Assembly: GCA_030765045.1 (NCBI GenBank)
Contig: CM060964.1
Coordinates: forward strand, 168,239,219-168,303,218
Source of the DNA: Tenodera sinensis
Lineage: Eukaryota; Arthropoda; Insecta; Mantodea; Mantidae
Reading direction: 5' to 3'
Length of the DNA stretch: 64,000 nucleotides
The position numbers and the translations under genes are program-made. The notes under the pieces were generated by a model that ran no database searches, had not been told where the DNA came from, and was given only the letters and a program-made list of their open reading frames with translations. Numbering within the stretch: position 1 is the stretch's first letter; every line of letters starts with the position of its first letter. Of this stretch, positions 9,780 to 21,165 are shown one piece after another.

Positions 9780-10189
9780 TGACTCGTACTCACTCCTGGA
9801 CTCCTCCTCCTGGAGTGGTTCTTCATTCACTCTGCGACTTGTGTTGGATGTACACGTGTTACATGGTACTTGGTGATTGGAGGAAAGCAGTTTCCAGTAC
9901 AACTCGCCAGGGAGCAGCAGGAGTTCTGCAATGACCGTGGTGGAGCGATACGACCAACCGAGCCAGGCAACAGTACAGAAACTACGTGTACGCTATAAGA
10001 GACTTGGAAAGCAAGCTTTAGGGTACACCAAGCATCGTTTCTGCCTTCTTTGAAGGGTGTGTGCCGGTGAGATCAAGCATCGAGAACAGGTAAACCTCCG
10101 ACTTTAAACTGACTGACAGACCACGAGACAGCGGGTCCGTAGGGCCACAGCCAAGGGTAAGGACTTTTAGTCCAATACCCGGAGCCGAT

Positions 10190-11555
10190 ATGGCTCCTAC
10201 AGGCGTCTCCTCTAAGGAGGGGAACCGGTCTTCTGCGGACAGTCGGATGGTGACCGCAAAGACACCCGACCAAGACGGGCAACTTCCTAGTTCCCAACTT
10301 ACCCCACCTGAAGTGGCAGAACCCGCGGCCAAGAGGCACAATAGTTCTAAGAGGAAGGCCACGGTCCCTCTGCGTCTACCACCAGCAACAACTGGAACTA
10401 ACAATCCACACCTCCCGCTGTCTGAGACAGGGTCCGAGGAGGACGACACTGCGCGAGACGACGGCTTCACCGTAGTTGAGCGCACAAGAAAGCAAAAAAC
10501 TTCGCAAAGCTCGTTGCATCCCCCACAAGGGGCCGACCAACCACCCCTAACCAAGAGGGGCACAAAGATCCCGCCAATAATAGCGGATTCTTTTCAAAAC
10601 CACATCCAGGTCATGAAGCTCCTGACGGCCAAATTGGTCAAGGGCTTCGAGGCACAAAGGAAGCCAAGAAAGTTTCATATTCGAACCTATACGCCCGAGG
10701 ACTTTGAGAGGACGAAGCAGATATTGAGGGAGCAGAAAATATATTTCTTCTCCTACTCTCTCCAGCGTCCCAATGTGGAAAGGCGCATCATACGGGGTCT
10801 CTCCTCTGAGTGTACACCAGAGGAAATAAAAGAGGTCCTGCAAGACGAATATGGCATTGCAATCTCAGTTGCAGCGCTGTGCGGGGGAACACCTCGTTGC
10901 AGACTGCGACGAAGGCAAGGACGAAAAAGAGTGCGCCAACTACTACAAACCCCATGTAAGTATTTACAAGAGGTGTGAAGTGCGGCAAAAAATAATAGAC
11001 AACCGCCGCCGCGGTTCTAAAACTGTGGCACCAGTCCGCACAGGGGTGACTTTCGCCGCCGACCTTAGCGAGGCTGAGGGCTTTGTGCAGCAGGCTGAAG
11101 CTGCACAAACTGGGCCAGCACAAGTTGAAACTGTGCAAACTGCACCAGCTACTAGCGTGGAGGGGAGATTAGCTGCACCTCCACGCCCCTCTCGCGGAAA
11201 GCGAGAAAGAAGGGCTGAAAGACAGCGGCCAGCTCTAGTAGAGCGAGAGGCCGCGTCTAGTGCAAGGCCTCAAACTGCCGAGGTACCCACCTCGGCCCCA
11301 ACCCAAACCATAAATGCTCAACCGGCATGCACTACTCCGAAGGCCCCATTGGCCCCACTCGGAGGTGCTATATCCTCCGCAGACCTCGAGGAATTTAGGA
11401 CCCTGTCCAACTGGTTCGGGGACATGATTAGTCGGACACTTCCCATACTGCAGAAGTGTATGCAACAAATCACGGACGACAATGTTGACGTCCTACAAAA
11501 GCACCAAATCCTACTGCAAACTCTAGAGCAGCTGTTCCCAAAATCCTCCCTGTAA
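10190..11555 (+). pseudogene. J3 ORF1: Jockey-type gag with internal deletion
   Basis: ATG 10190. The N-terminal acidic region and GFTVV motif (near 10463) are followed by the PRE_C2HC-like block (VERRIIRGL near 10776, DEYGI near 10843). Just after the DEYGI segment a deletion of roughly 250-300 bp, relative to J2, removes the rest of that domain and the first zinc knuckle and shifts the frame. Reading resumes in the second frame (10851-11555) with a damaged knuckle region, a Pro/Ala/Thr-rich linker and the conserved C-terminal helix, ending in TAATG. RNA binding by this copy would be lost. Confidence 0.8.
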
Positions 11556-11770
11556 TGGCCTACTGTGTTGTACGTGGACCATTAGGTGCCGCTTTCTGGA
11601 ATGCTAATGGCGTAAGGGAACAGCACCCAGGCGTTCTAGAGTTTGTACAATCCTACGGGATCGACATCCTCATGGCTACCGAAACACACCTACATGCTGG
11701 TATAAACTTCTCGCTGCCAAGCTACGTCGCCCATCGGTCTGATCGGGTCGGTCGACAGGGCGGTGGTACA

Positions 11771-13226
11771 AATATAAATATAAAAATCTGTATAATAACC
11801 CTGGCACCTAATTACTTACACCAGGGCTAATATGCCAGATCTTTAAAATTTATTTATTCTACACATTCATACATACAACATACTTTACAGAAAAATTTTA
11901 AAATAAAATTACAAAATAATATAATATATAACAAATTATAAAGATAGAAAATTAAATTATATATCATAAAACAAAACACAAGAAAATAAAAACAAAAACA
12001 CAAATTATAACATTTCACACATAATCACTCTAAGAAATAAATGCTCTAAAACAATAACAAATCATTTCAAACAATCAAAATACAAAATTTCTAAATAAAT
12101 TAATATATATAGTAAAAGAAAAAAAAACAATAAAATTTTAAAATTAAAACAAATTAATCTCCTCAATACAACAAAATATAAATTTCATACACAACATCAC
12201 TCACAACTACAAACTATTACTAAACAATAAACAAATATATAAAATTAAATTATTAATTATAATTATTACATAAAATTATAAATTATTTTATTACTATTAA
12301 TATCATTAACATCATTATTATTACCTATCATTATTATTTAAAATTTAATTAATTTAATATTATACCTATAACTAATACTTTTTATAAATATATATATTTT
12401 TAATTTAAATTTACATATTTATTAAAAATTTTAAATAAACAAAAATTTACTGGTATCCAGTAAAATATAACTGGTAACGAGTTATATATATATATAAAAA
12501 TAAAAAGAAACAGCTATAAACTAAAACTCTAAACTGCCGCCGGTTACCGGCGGCATACTATATGTACTGGTTTCCAGCACAAAAACTACAAAATCTACAA
12601 AATGTGTGTAGTATAAAGTTCAAAATCTACATAACCAAAATTTATAAAAACAACATACACAAAAATGTTATACTTTTGATTAATAAGATGGTTTATATAC
12701 TTTATTAATATAATAATGTGGACTAAAATCACTAATATTTAATTATTTTTAATTAATTTTTACAAAATTATCTTTCACTATTATTTCCTAAACATCCAGA
12801 AGTTTTATGAAATAAATCACATTTCACTTCACTAATTCAACTTTCACATCACTAAATCACTTATTTACTTTTAATTAGATTAACTAGATAATCAAGGTCA
12901 TAAATCACTTAAAATCCTATCACTAACTTGATCATTAGCACTTGCGGTCACTCAAACCGTCGCCGATCTTCCTATCAATGCATGATGCAGCAATCCCGAC
13001 TTGGTGAAGACTCGACTCGACTCGACTCGACTCGACTCGACTCGACTCGACTCGCCTCGCCTCGCCTCGCCTCGCCTCGCCTCGACACGCCACTCCTTCC
13101 TGATCATCATCTCCCTGGTCGTGGGTTGTCGCCTGCCTCACACCGATAGTACTTCCTGAGTATAATGCCTCTCCATCCTGACTGTATACTATTGTGCTCG
13201 GTCCCTTTACCTCGTTGTCTGGATAA
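11771..13226 (-). repeat. AT-rich 3' UTR of the R1-clade LINE
   Basis: Roughly 1.45 kb with long A/T tracts and no coding signal. It includes a 21-nt hairpin of GC-rich arms at 12535-12555 (TGCCGCCGG, loop TTA, CCGGCGGCA) that stands out from the surrounding AT, and repeated ACTGG motifs at about 12450-12580. The extreme end next to the target is AATATAAATATAAA. Confidence 0.6.
13011..13085. repeat. Pentanucleotide microsatellite (CTCGA)n/(CTCGC)n
   Basis: Eight CTCGA units followed by six CTCGC units and a final CTCGA. It lies in the 3' UTR of the R1-clade LINE. Confidence 0.95.
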
Positions 13227-15540
13227 TTAAATTCCATCCCGTTCCATTTCATCATATATATGTAGGTTTTCACGGTTTCTTGTCATGTTCCTGGTCTGAA
13301 TTCTGTGTGATCGTCTTTCTGCTGCATTTATCGTTATGTTTCCTGCTTGTCGAGATTGTTCTATAATTATCTTTCTAGCGTGTAAACTAATCTTGTTTGC
13401 TAGAGCCTCTAAATGTGGAAACAGATCTTTGTTACGTATTATATCAAAGAGCTGATATCCTTGTAGATTTTCTCTTTCCTCAAGCGTAAAATTGGTGTTT
13501 TTTTGACATTCAAACATAACATGCTCCGGTGTGTCCTGCTTAAAGCATACGTCACACTCATCGGTGTTCAATTTATTAATCTTTTTCCAATAAGTGCCAT
13601 AAGGTCCATGGCCAGATATATAGTGTACAAGTCCTTTCGTATTATTCAAATGTTTGAGTGCCAATCTTTCGGAGATATTCGTGAAGAAAGAAAAGGCACG
13701 CCTTCCTTGATTTATAATTTCCCATTCTTCTTGCCAAATATGCATCAGTCTAGTTTTAATTTCCCGCTTAGTAGTGCAATACTGCTCCAAAATATCAGCA
13801 ACTGCGTTAAAGTTTCCTTTTTTAAACCAAAAATAAGCTCCTCGAAGTCTTAGAGTTAAATCTACTGGCCAAATTCCAGTTATTACAAAAAGAGCTAAAG
13901 TAGGGGTTGTTTTATAAGCTCCCGTGAATCTTAATAAAACTTTCCTTTGTGTCCTTCTTAGGAGATTTCTAATCATCACATTTTTCATTCTAGTAGCCCA
14001 AATTGCAGCTCCGTAAGTTATTATTGAGCTGAATATACTTGTGTGATATATGCTAACAGTATGGAGCGGAATTTTATAATCAAATTGAATTATTCTAGAA
14101 AGTTTCATCATAGTTTTTTCGGCTTTGACCCTTACATGTTCTGTATGATGATTAAAATTTAACTTCTCATCTAAATATATTCCTAAATATTTCATATTTT
14201 TATTTCTTCTTATTTTTTCATTTTCAAATTTTAAACTTGGATCCCTTTTAAAATTTCCCTTTAAAATCATATATCCAGATTTTGCTGGGGATATCTTCAT
14301 TTTGGAACTCTTGCACCAGGTTGAAAGTATATGCAACAAATTATTACTTTTTCCTTCTAGTTCTCGTCTTGAATTTGCATCTATTAAAAAAAACTACGTC
14401 ATCAGCGTAAGCTATTACTTTCAGACAGTTATTATCGTGCTGTACTTCCTCTAGGAGTGTTTCTAAAACAATGTCCCAAAATGTGGGCCCTAATATAGAA
14501 CCCTGTGGGCATCCTTTAGTAACAGTCTTAGTTATTGTTTGATTTATTCCTAAAAGTTTCACTTTTCTATCTTTGCAATAGTTTAAAATAATTCTATATA
14601 ATGAAACTGGATAATTTAAGCTTCTTAATCTCTTAAAAAGAAAAGGCCACCAAAGGTTGTCAAAAGCGCCAGAAATATCAACAAAAATAGCGGCTACATA
14701 TTTGCTTGGTGAATTTTTTGTGGCTCCAATTACTGTGTTAATGGCATCCTCGGTAGACCTTCCCTTCCGAAATCCATATTGGTTGTCATTCATGCTAATC
14801 ATGGTTCTAAATTCAATTATTCTTTTATTCAATAAAGATTCAAAAACTTTCCTTATAGTGTTCAATAAGCAGATTGGTCGATAGGACTTAGGATCAAGTG
14901 GATCTTTATCACTTCCTTTTTTGAGTATTATCAACTTGGCAATTTTCCAAGCTCTGGGAAATTCTCCTTGCCATAGACAGTCATTAAACATATTGTGTAA
15001 ATATGGAGTTAAGCTATCCCTTATATTAGTCAAAATCTCATTTTTAATTTCATCTGTTCCAGCTGCCTTCTTTTTCTTAAGGTTTAAAATTGTATGTTTG
15101 ATTTCAGTTTCATGAAATGGGAAAATGACTATTGTTTTCATATGGTGCCTGTAGTTCATTTCTTAATATCCTATTTTGCTCATTATCTGTCTCGTCATTA
15201 TCATCCGGTAGTAGTTTTCGTAGCAATTCGTTTATAGATTCCGACCAGTTGGTTGTAATAGTCCCATCTTCTTTTCTCAAAGTATTTAACACTTCCGATT
15301 TTTTTATTTTTTCCATAACTATTTTATATGGTACTCCCCAAATGTTTTGGCCTATGCTGTTTTCGATATAATTTTGCCATGATTTTTTCCTAGTTTCTTG
15401 CAGGGTTGTCTTAAATTTAAGTTTAGCTTTTCTGTAAAGTAACAGATTTCTTTCTCTTTCTTCATATATTATAGTTTTTTGATATATTCGTCTAGTTTTC
15501 CTTAATTTTCTTCGGAAGTTGTAAAGTTCTTCTGTCCATA
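13227..15540 (-). pseudogene. R1-clade reverse transcriptase and C-terminal domain
   Basis: On the minus strand the linker (from 15540) leads into RT blocks SYRPICLLNT (near 14890), QYGFRKGRSTEDAI (near 14770) and GCPQGSILGPTFWD (near 14500), the signature of the R1 clade. Catalytic YADD is near 14400. A one-base length change in a T-run near 14390 shifts the frame just after YADD, and the next frame continues through KYLGIYLDEKL to the C-terminal region. That region includes a CCHC-like cluster (CDVCFKQDTPEHVMFEC near 13500) and ends at 13227. Apart from this shift the frame is well preserved. Confidence 0.85.
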
Positions 15541-17995
15541 CGTTGTCTGTACAGTGGTACAGCTATCTTCATCAAACATAACATCACTGATACACCTTTT
15601 CCTCTCCCTGCCCTTCAGCAGGTGGAGGCTACTGCCATTAGGCTTGCCATTGGCGGTATGGACACGTTGTTGATTGCGGCTTACGACTCACCTGATCATT
15701 GCTTCTACGAAGCAGATTATACCACTCTCCTCAACCTACACCCAATAGTCTGCATCTCTGGAGATCTTAACGCGAAGCATGGGCTCTGGTACAGTCGCAC
15801 TAGCAACCAGAGGGGGCCCGGGCTCTACCGCCTCATCAGCGGAGACCCAAGCCTTGTCGCGCACGGGCCGAGAGGTCCAACATTCCATCCGGCCCGCGGC
15901 AGGCCTGATGTCTTAGACACCATGATCACCAAAAACATGCCATTGCACTTTGACCTCTCGGCAATTAATGAGCTGGATTCCGACCACGACCCGGTAGTGG
16001 TGGATTCCACAGTAGCCATGCCAGCTCTGTTAAACTCAGACTGGACACATGAGACCAACTGGGATGCAGCAGTCCTAGAACTCAACCGATCCGTCGACCC
16101 TCGACCACGCAGCGATGATCTCGAAGCGTTGGAAGCGGCAGCGATGGATTTTTCCCACCAGTTCCTAAATGCGGTACGCGCACACACTCACCGCATTCCC
16201 ACCTACATCCCTGACCCGAGAACCTTACCTATAGAACTCCGGCAGTTGCTAAAAGCCAAGGCAACTGTTCGGAAGCTATGGCAGTGCTTCCGCCATCCCA
16301 GGATATGAGCAGTATACCAGAGGTTCAAAACACTGGCAAGGCGACCGTTCCGTGCGCATAGAACAACACCCTGGGAAAACACTCTTCAGAATGTAAACCT
16401 TCAAGAAAAGAAACCATGGCGAATTATAAGGGCCATGAGGAAGGACAAGACCCAATACCAGCATCCCTTGCATGGCACTCGTGGGTGGCTTACCTTCGAG
16501 CCAGACGAGAAAGCCATTGTATTCGCGGACCACCTTGAGGTACAGTTTGAACCCCAGGAGGACCCACAAGACGGACTTTACGGAACTTGTGGAAGCGACC
16601 GTGGATAACCTCTATGAGGAACCACGGCAGGTACACGAGGAGATCCAAGTTCCTATAATCACCCCGAAAGCGGTGATCTCCGAAATCCAAAGTCTAAACC
16701 CAAATAAATCCCCTGGACATGACGGCGTCACGGCGGTCATGCTACAGCACCTACGCAAAAAGGCTGTCGTGCGCTTGACCCGGATTTTCAATACATGCCG
16801 AAGTCTCCGTCACTTTCCAGCAAGCTGGAAGGAGGCGAGGGTGGTGTGTATCTTGAAGCACGGCAAGAACCCAGTCTTTCCTAACAACTACCGCTCCATG
16901 AGCATTCTTCCAACCGTCTCAAAAGTTTTTGAGCGGTTGCTTCTCGCCCACCTAACGCCTCTTTTTGAGGATAGGCAACTCCTACCAGATCACCAGTTTG
17001 GTTTTCATCGGTGTCATTCCACGACCATGCAGTTGCTGCGTGCGGCCGAGAAGGTTGCCCTGGGTTTCCAGGAAAACTTCAAGACCATAGCAGTTCTGCT
17101 GGACGTGGAAAAGGCATTCACCACAACTTGGCACCAAGGCCTACTGTACAAACTAAAGCAGGCAAACATCCCTCCCCCATATCTCACACTAATTAGCAGC
17201 TTCCTTCAGGACCACACTTTCAGAGTGAAAGTGGAAGGAAGACTGTCCACACTAAGAGATATAGCGGCAGTGTACTCTCCCCGCTACTCTTCGCAGCATA
17301 CATGTCCGATTTCCCCACGGAACAGCACACTGCGACATGCCAGTATGCGGACGTCATCTTCATCATGGTACAAAGCAAGAATGTGAGATATTGCCTCCCT
17401 ACCCTCCAACGACAACTCGACGCCGTCGGCCGTTGGAGTGAGAAGTGGAGAATGGCTATTAGTCCGGGGAAAAGCTCCGCACTCCTCCTTGGTAAGGTTC
17501 GCCATTGGCGGCCGGAACGGTCACTTCGGCTCAGGCGGAGAAATACCCATGGGTAACCTCCGCCAAATACTTAGGCGTTCTCCTCAACCGCGGGCTAACA
17601 TACGCTCCACACGTCCGCGCAAAGGCCGGACTCGGTCACGCTGCACTCAGACAGCTCTACCCTATCCTCCGATCCACCATGCCCACTTACCTAAAACTAC
17701 GCATTTACCGGGCAATCATCCCGCCATTGATCTTATACGGCTGCGAAGCCTGGGGATCAGCGGCACCCTCCACCATACGCAAACTGCAAACTGCAGAATA
17801 GGGCGTGAAGAACAATATATGATACCGGACGTAGATTCCCGTCTTACATCCTTCACAACCACTCCGAACTACCCTACATCATGGACTTGGTAAGGGAGCG
17901 ATCCCGAACTATGAACACCAAACTGAATTCTCACACCAATCAGCTGGTACGGGCACTAGGTCAATACGACCACAGAGCACTTCGTAGAAGGAAAA

Positions 17996-18299
17996 GTTAC
18001 AGCCTTCCTAAGGACGCCCTTGGATAATGGTAATGCCACTCCCATCATCTAACACATACTTACCCCAACACCTATTCCTGACCCCTTCCTGCATCCAAAC
18101 TTAGGTATGCAGGAAGAAACCATTGCCCACAGACACAAAAGCTTGAAAGTTACAGCCTTCCTAAGGACGCCCTTGGATAATGGTAATGCCACTCCCATCA
18201 TCTAACACATACTTACCCCAACACCTATTCCTGACCCCTTCCTGCATCCAAACTTAGGTATGCAGGAAGAAACCATTGCCCACAGACACAAAAGCTTGA
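17996..18299 (+). repeat. 153-bp tandem duplication at the J3 3' end
   Basis: GTTACAGCCTTCC starts at 17996 and again at 18149, and the units are nearly identical through AAAAGCTTGAAA. The first unit includes the last codons and stop of ORF2. The second duplicates them, so J3 ends with two copies of its 3' terminus. Confidence 0.9.
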
Positions 18300-18737
18300 A
18301 AACATTTGGAACACCTTCCATACTGCACAGATAAAGTCACAGTAAGTGGCTAGGTGCTGTGCAGATAAACATACCGTACAGGAGAACCTGTACGACCTGT
18401 TCTCGAATGCTGGAAATGCTGGAGTCATTCTTTTAATTCTGATGAAAGCCATGGAGTCTACAATGGCCAAAAGCTCAATGTTTCTAAATCTCACACGGCT
18501 GATCACCCATGAAGCCTTGATTAATCTTTGTCTTCTGTTTCTGCAGCTGAAAGTCATCCACTCAGCTTGTGTGTTTGTCAACACAGATAAGAAAAATATG
18601 CCTTGAGTTTCTTCTAAAATAGCATATGCCATATGCTCATTATCATTATGTAAAACTCAATTGTATTTCACTGAAATTTAATACATATAACAGTGAATAA
18701 TGTATTGATGCACTACATGAAAGGTTCTATTAACATG
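18300..18737. other. No gene recognised
   Basis: Two overlapping opposite-strand open frames of about 86 and 135 codons exist here, but neither resembles a known protein. Confidence 0.5.
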
Positions 18738-18751
18738 TTTCTAAATAACAT

Positions 18752-18981
18752 GTCGGTCTGGGTGGCTCAGTTGATTAGACGCTGGCCTACTGATCCCAAG
18801 GTCGTGGGTTCAAACCCGGCCCAGGCCGATAGTTTTTAAGTGTGCTTAAAAATGGCAGCTCCATGTCAGTCGATTTACTGGCATATAAAAGAACTCCTGC
18901 GGGACAAAATTCCGGCACACCGGTGACGCTGATGTGATCCTGGCAATTGACAGCGTCGTTAAATAAGAAAATAATTTTTTT
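18752..18981 (+). mobile_element. tRNA-derived SINE, family 1, copy 1
   Basis: The tRNA-like head has an A box (TGGCTCAGTTGATTAGA) and B box (GGGTTCAAACC) in the first 75 bp. The body contains GCTTAAAAATGGCAGCTCC, CATATAAAAGAACTCCTGC and GGGACAAAATTCCGGCAC, and the tail ends GTCGTTAAATAAG then a T-run. It is flanked by a perfect 14-bp duplication TTTCTAAATAACAT (18738-18751 and 18982-18995). Transcription by RNA polymerase III from the internal boxes is expected for this class. Two further copies are in this window. Confidence 0.92.
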
Positions 18982-19406
18982 TTTCTAAATAACATTTTGC
19001 CGGGGCCTACAAAACTTTATGTATAAATACAAATTATTTAGAACTGTAGTTATAGCATGTATGCATCTGCCCTACAAGATGGCCCCAAACTATTAAGAGC
19101 CTGTGAATTTAGTTTACCTAGGTCATAATCTAGAAAATAATACTGTATCACATATCCAGAACTACGTCCTATTCATAATTTTTTGAAAGAACACATTTTA
19201 TTTACTTGTATCTGGCAGCACTGCCTTGCGATGTTGAACAATAACAAAAGTGCTGCAAATAGTTACCATTGCATGCAGAAGGAAAAGCCTCCTTCAGCAT
19301 TGTTACGTTTTTGTCTATGAAAGAATATGTCAAAACACAAACTCACTAAACAGCATAAAATTTGTACAGTGTGAGCCTATTCATGGAACCAACAAAAAGA
19401 AAGTAA

Positions 19407-20809
19407 TATGAAGCAAGCTTTAAGTTAAAAGTTGTAAACCAGGTTAAAGAATTGAGCAACTGTGGGGCAAGGGCTTTCGATATGACAGAGAAGGTGGTAC
19501 AAAATTGGAGAAAGAATGAAAATGCTAGTGAAAAAATGCCAAAAGAAAGTTCTGTGAGGAGACGAATAGCTTGTTGGTCAGATTTAAAAAATAAAGTTGC
19601 AGAATGGGTACAAGATTATAGGCAGAATTGTTATGTTGTTAGAAGAAATATGATTAGGGCTTGTGCATTTAAATGGGCATGGACCAATTCAGAACAAGAC
19701 AAAGAACTTAAAGCAACAGTAGGTTGGTTCAATTGGTTTATCAGTAGAACAATATCTGGATATACAACAGAAAACAAAAATTGCACAAAAATTACAAGGT
19801 CTTCACCGTATAGTCATGAGTAAGCTTAGTAGTCCAGCTACATTACAGACAAACCAAATTACTGGCATTCGTAGTGCATGTACGGCACAGTGTGGGGAAC
19901 TGGTTCTCTCCATCTGCTATACAGACAAAATGTACATAGCTTCATTCTTTTGGTAGCTCACCTACTAAGCTTAGTCATGAGTTTTCACAAGTTTAATGTT
20001 GGTATGAGGCAACAATATAATGTTCCATTATCTCATACTGGAAATATGGATGAAACACCAATGAACTTTGACATGATAAACAACAGAACTGTGGAAACCA
20101 AAGGCACAAAAACTGTTCAAGTTAGAAATACAGGCCATAAAAACACCAGGTTTACAATAGTACTAACATGCATGACAGACACAACAAAGTTAAAACACAT
20201 GGTCATTTTCAGGAGGAAAATTTACACTCCTAGAGTAAAATTTCCACCAGAAATTTTCATATATTTTCATGAAAAGCGGTAGGTGGATGAGAATGGTATA
20301 AAACTGTGGATGAAAATATGTGGCAGAAGTGAATAGGTATTTTATGGAATCAACACCGTTTGTTGGTGTGGGATATGTTTCACAGTCACATAACTGACAA
20401 CACTAAAAATCACTTAGCACAAAACATTTAGATTGCTGATACAACCTTTAGATGTCTCCCTGAATAAACCATTTCAAGACCACACTGGCTGATGAGTGGT
20501 AAAAAGTCATACACGAAAGGTATCACTATGGGAGCTGTGTCACTTAATGTCCTTTGTGATTTTGTGATCAAATCATGGGAAAAAGTGAAAGTGGAAACAG
20601 TGATCAAGTCCTTTAAAAAGTGTGGGATTTCTAATGCTACAGATGGCACAGAGGATGATTTGTTATGGAATACTGAGAACGAAGTTGGAATCAACTTGCC
20701 AGGTACATAATGGGACCCATATAACAACCTTCTTAACAACAAAAGTGAGGATGTATTTGAGAAGCTGTTAGCCTTAGACAATGAATGTGAGGATTTTGCA
20801 GGATTTTAA
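19407..20809 (+). pseudogene. pogo-like transposase (POGK/Tigger type), decayed
   Basis: Reading from 19407 gives a CENP-B/pogo-type helix-turn-helix (FKLKVVNQVKE, then EKVVQNWRKN near 19483). A second DNA-binding block with WVQDY follows near 19605. The DDE domain follows: NMDETPMNFDM near 20042 and NTGHKNTRFTIVLTC near 20128, then QPLDVSLNKPF near 20445. It ends with SFKKCGISNATDGTEDDLLW near 20612. Several frameshifts and stops separate these blocks, for example near 19820, 20280 and 20335. It is a cut-and-paste transposase of the Tc1/mariner superfamily, now dead. Terminal inverted repeats were not identified. Confidence 0.85.
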
Positions 20810-20954
20810 ACACATTGGTGAGTGATTTGTTTTATTTTACAATGGTTTTAATTTATATAAATTTCAATCTAAGTTTTTTTTGTATCTGTCCTATAATATG
20901 ACCCCAAATTTTGGGAGACATTTTTATAATTCAATTATCATCTTACCTGCTGAA

Positions 20955-21165
20955 ATATACGGTGACTTAGTTCTAGTTAAAGATAACAAATTATCAAGTC
21001 TGTTAAAAGGGAGAAATAAAAGAAAGACACTGTTACACAAAAGTTCTGCTGTACATAATTGTATGCAAATTTGGAAAGCATACTTATGATGCCAGTAATA
21101 GAAAACCAATGGATAGATAGCATAAGCAGACCCTCCCTCATTACAGGACAGTCAGATCCTTCTGA
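20955..21165 (+). pseudogene. LTR-retrotransposon integrase C-terminal scrap
   Basis: A short frame reads YGDLVLVKDNKLSSLLKGRN then RKTLL, closely matching GDWVLVKDHKLSSALRGRN in the integrase fragment of the LTR element at 30170-30240. It is the GPY/F-type region that follows the integrase core in Ty3/gypsy polyproteins. It starts and ends without LTRs, so it is a relic of an older member of the same family. Confidence 0.75.

Larger units (their letters stand above)
11771..15553 (-). mobile_element. R1-clade LINE, 5'-truncated, inserted in J3
   Basis: A 3783-bp minus-strand insertion flanked by GTGGTACA at 11763-11770 and 15554-15561. It contains the RT half of an R1-type ORF2 and a very AT-rich 3' UTR about 1.45 kb long (11771-13226). 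The 5' boundary cuts the ORF just before the RT linker, so the endonuclease is missing, as in typical abortive target-primed insertion. It is younger than J3. R1-clade elements are often site-specific (28S rDNA or telomeric repeats), but the target here is J3 coding sequence. Confidence 0.85.
11555..18027 (+). pseudogene. J3 ORF2: endonuclease and RT, split by an R1-clade insertion
   Basis: Endonuclease N-terminus (FWNANGVRE near 11598, ETHLH near 11680) runs to 11770 and resumes at 15562 (AIFIKHN). GDLNAKH lies near 15764 and the intact SDHDP motif near 15978. The RT is collinear with J1 and J2 but broken: TGA 16306-16308, a frameshift near 16560, loss of the VPEG region near 17270, and YADV in place of YADD near 17345 (one catalytic Asp codon deleted). 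Further shifts follow near 17540 and 17800. The tail ends PKDALG at 18027. Confidence 0.85.
9687..18299 (+). mobile_element. Jockey-clade LINE copy J3, interrupted by an R1-clade LINE
   Basis: 5' UTR 9687-10189, ORF1 10190-11555, ORF2 11555-11770 continuing at 15562-18027, then a 3' UTR with a 153-bp tandem duplication ending in AAAGCTTGAAA. The R1-clade insertion (11771-15553) is bounded by GTGGTACA on both sides, and removing it with one repeat restores the endonuclease frame exactly. J3's 3' UTR differs from J2's except for the terminal AAAGCTTG motif, so the two belong to different subfamilies. Confidence 0.85.

Noticed and set aside
9250..9790. Tandem repeats that might be a CRISPR array or satellite
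   Set aside because: Only two units of ~277 bp whose halves match Jockey UTRs; explained by head-to-tail LINE junctions.
1..18299. Telomere interpretation of the Jockey array
   Set aside because: No TTAGG repeats are visible, and unique host sequence with Warts lies on one side; kept only as a hypothesis for the array's origin.
19060..20910. TGCATCTGCCCTACAAGATG and TGTATCTGTCCTATAATATG flanking the pogo relic
   Set aside because: They are direct, not inverted, and only ~80 percent alike over 28 bp, so they cannot serve as terminal inverted repeats; possible but unproven old duplication.
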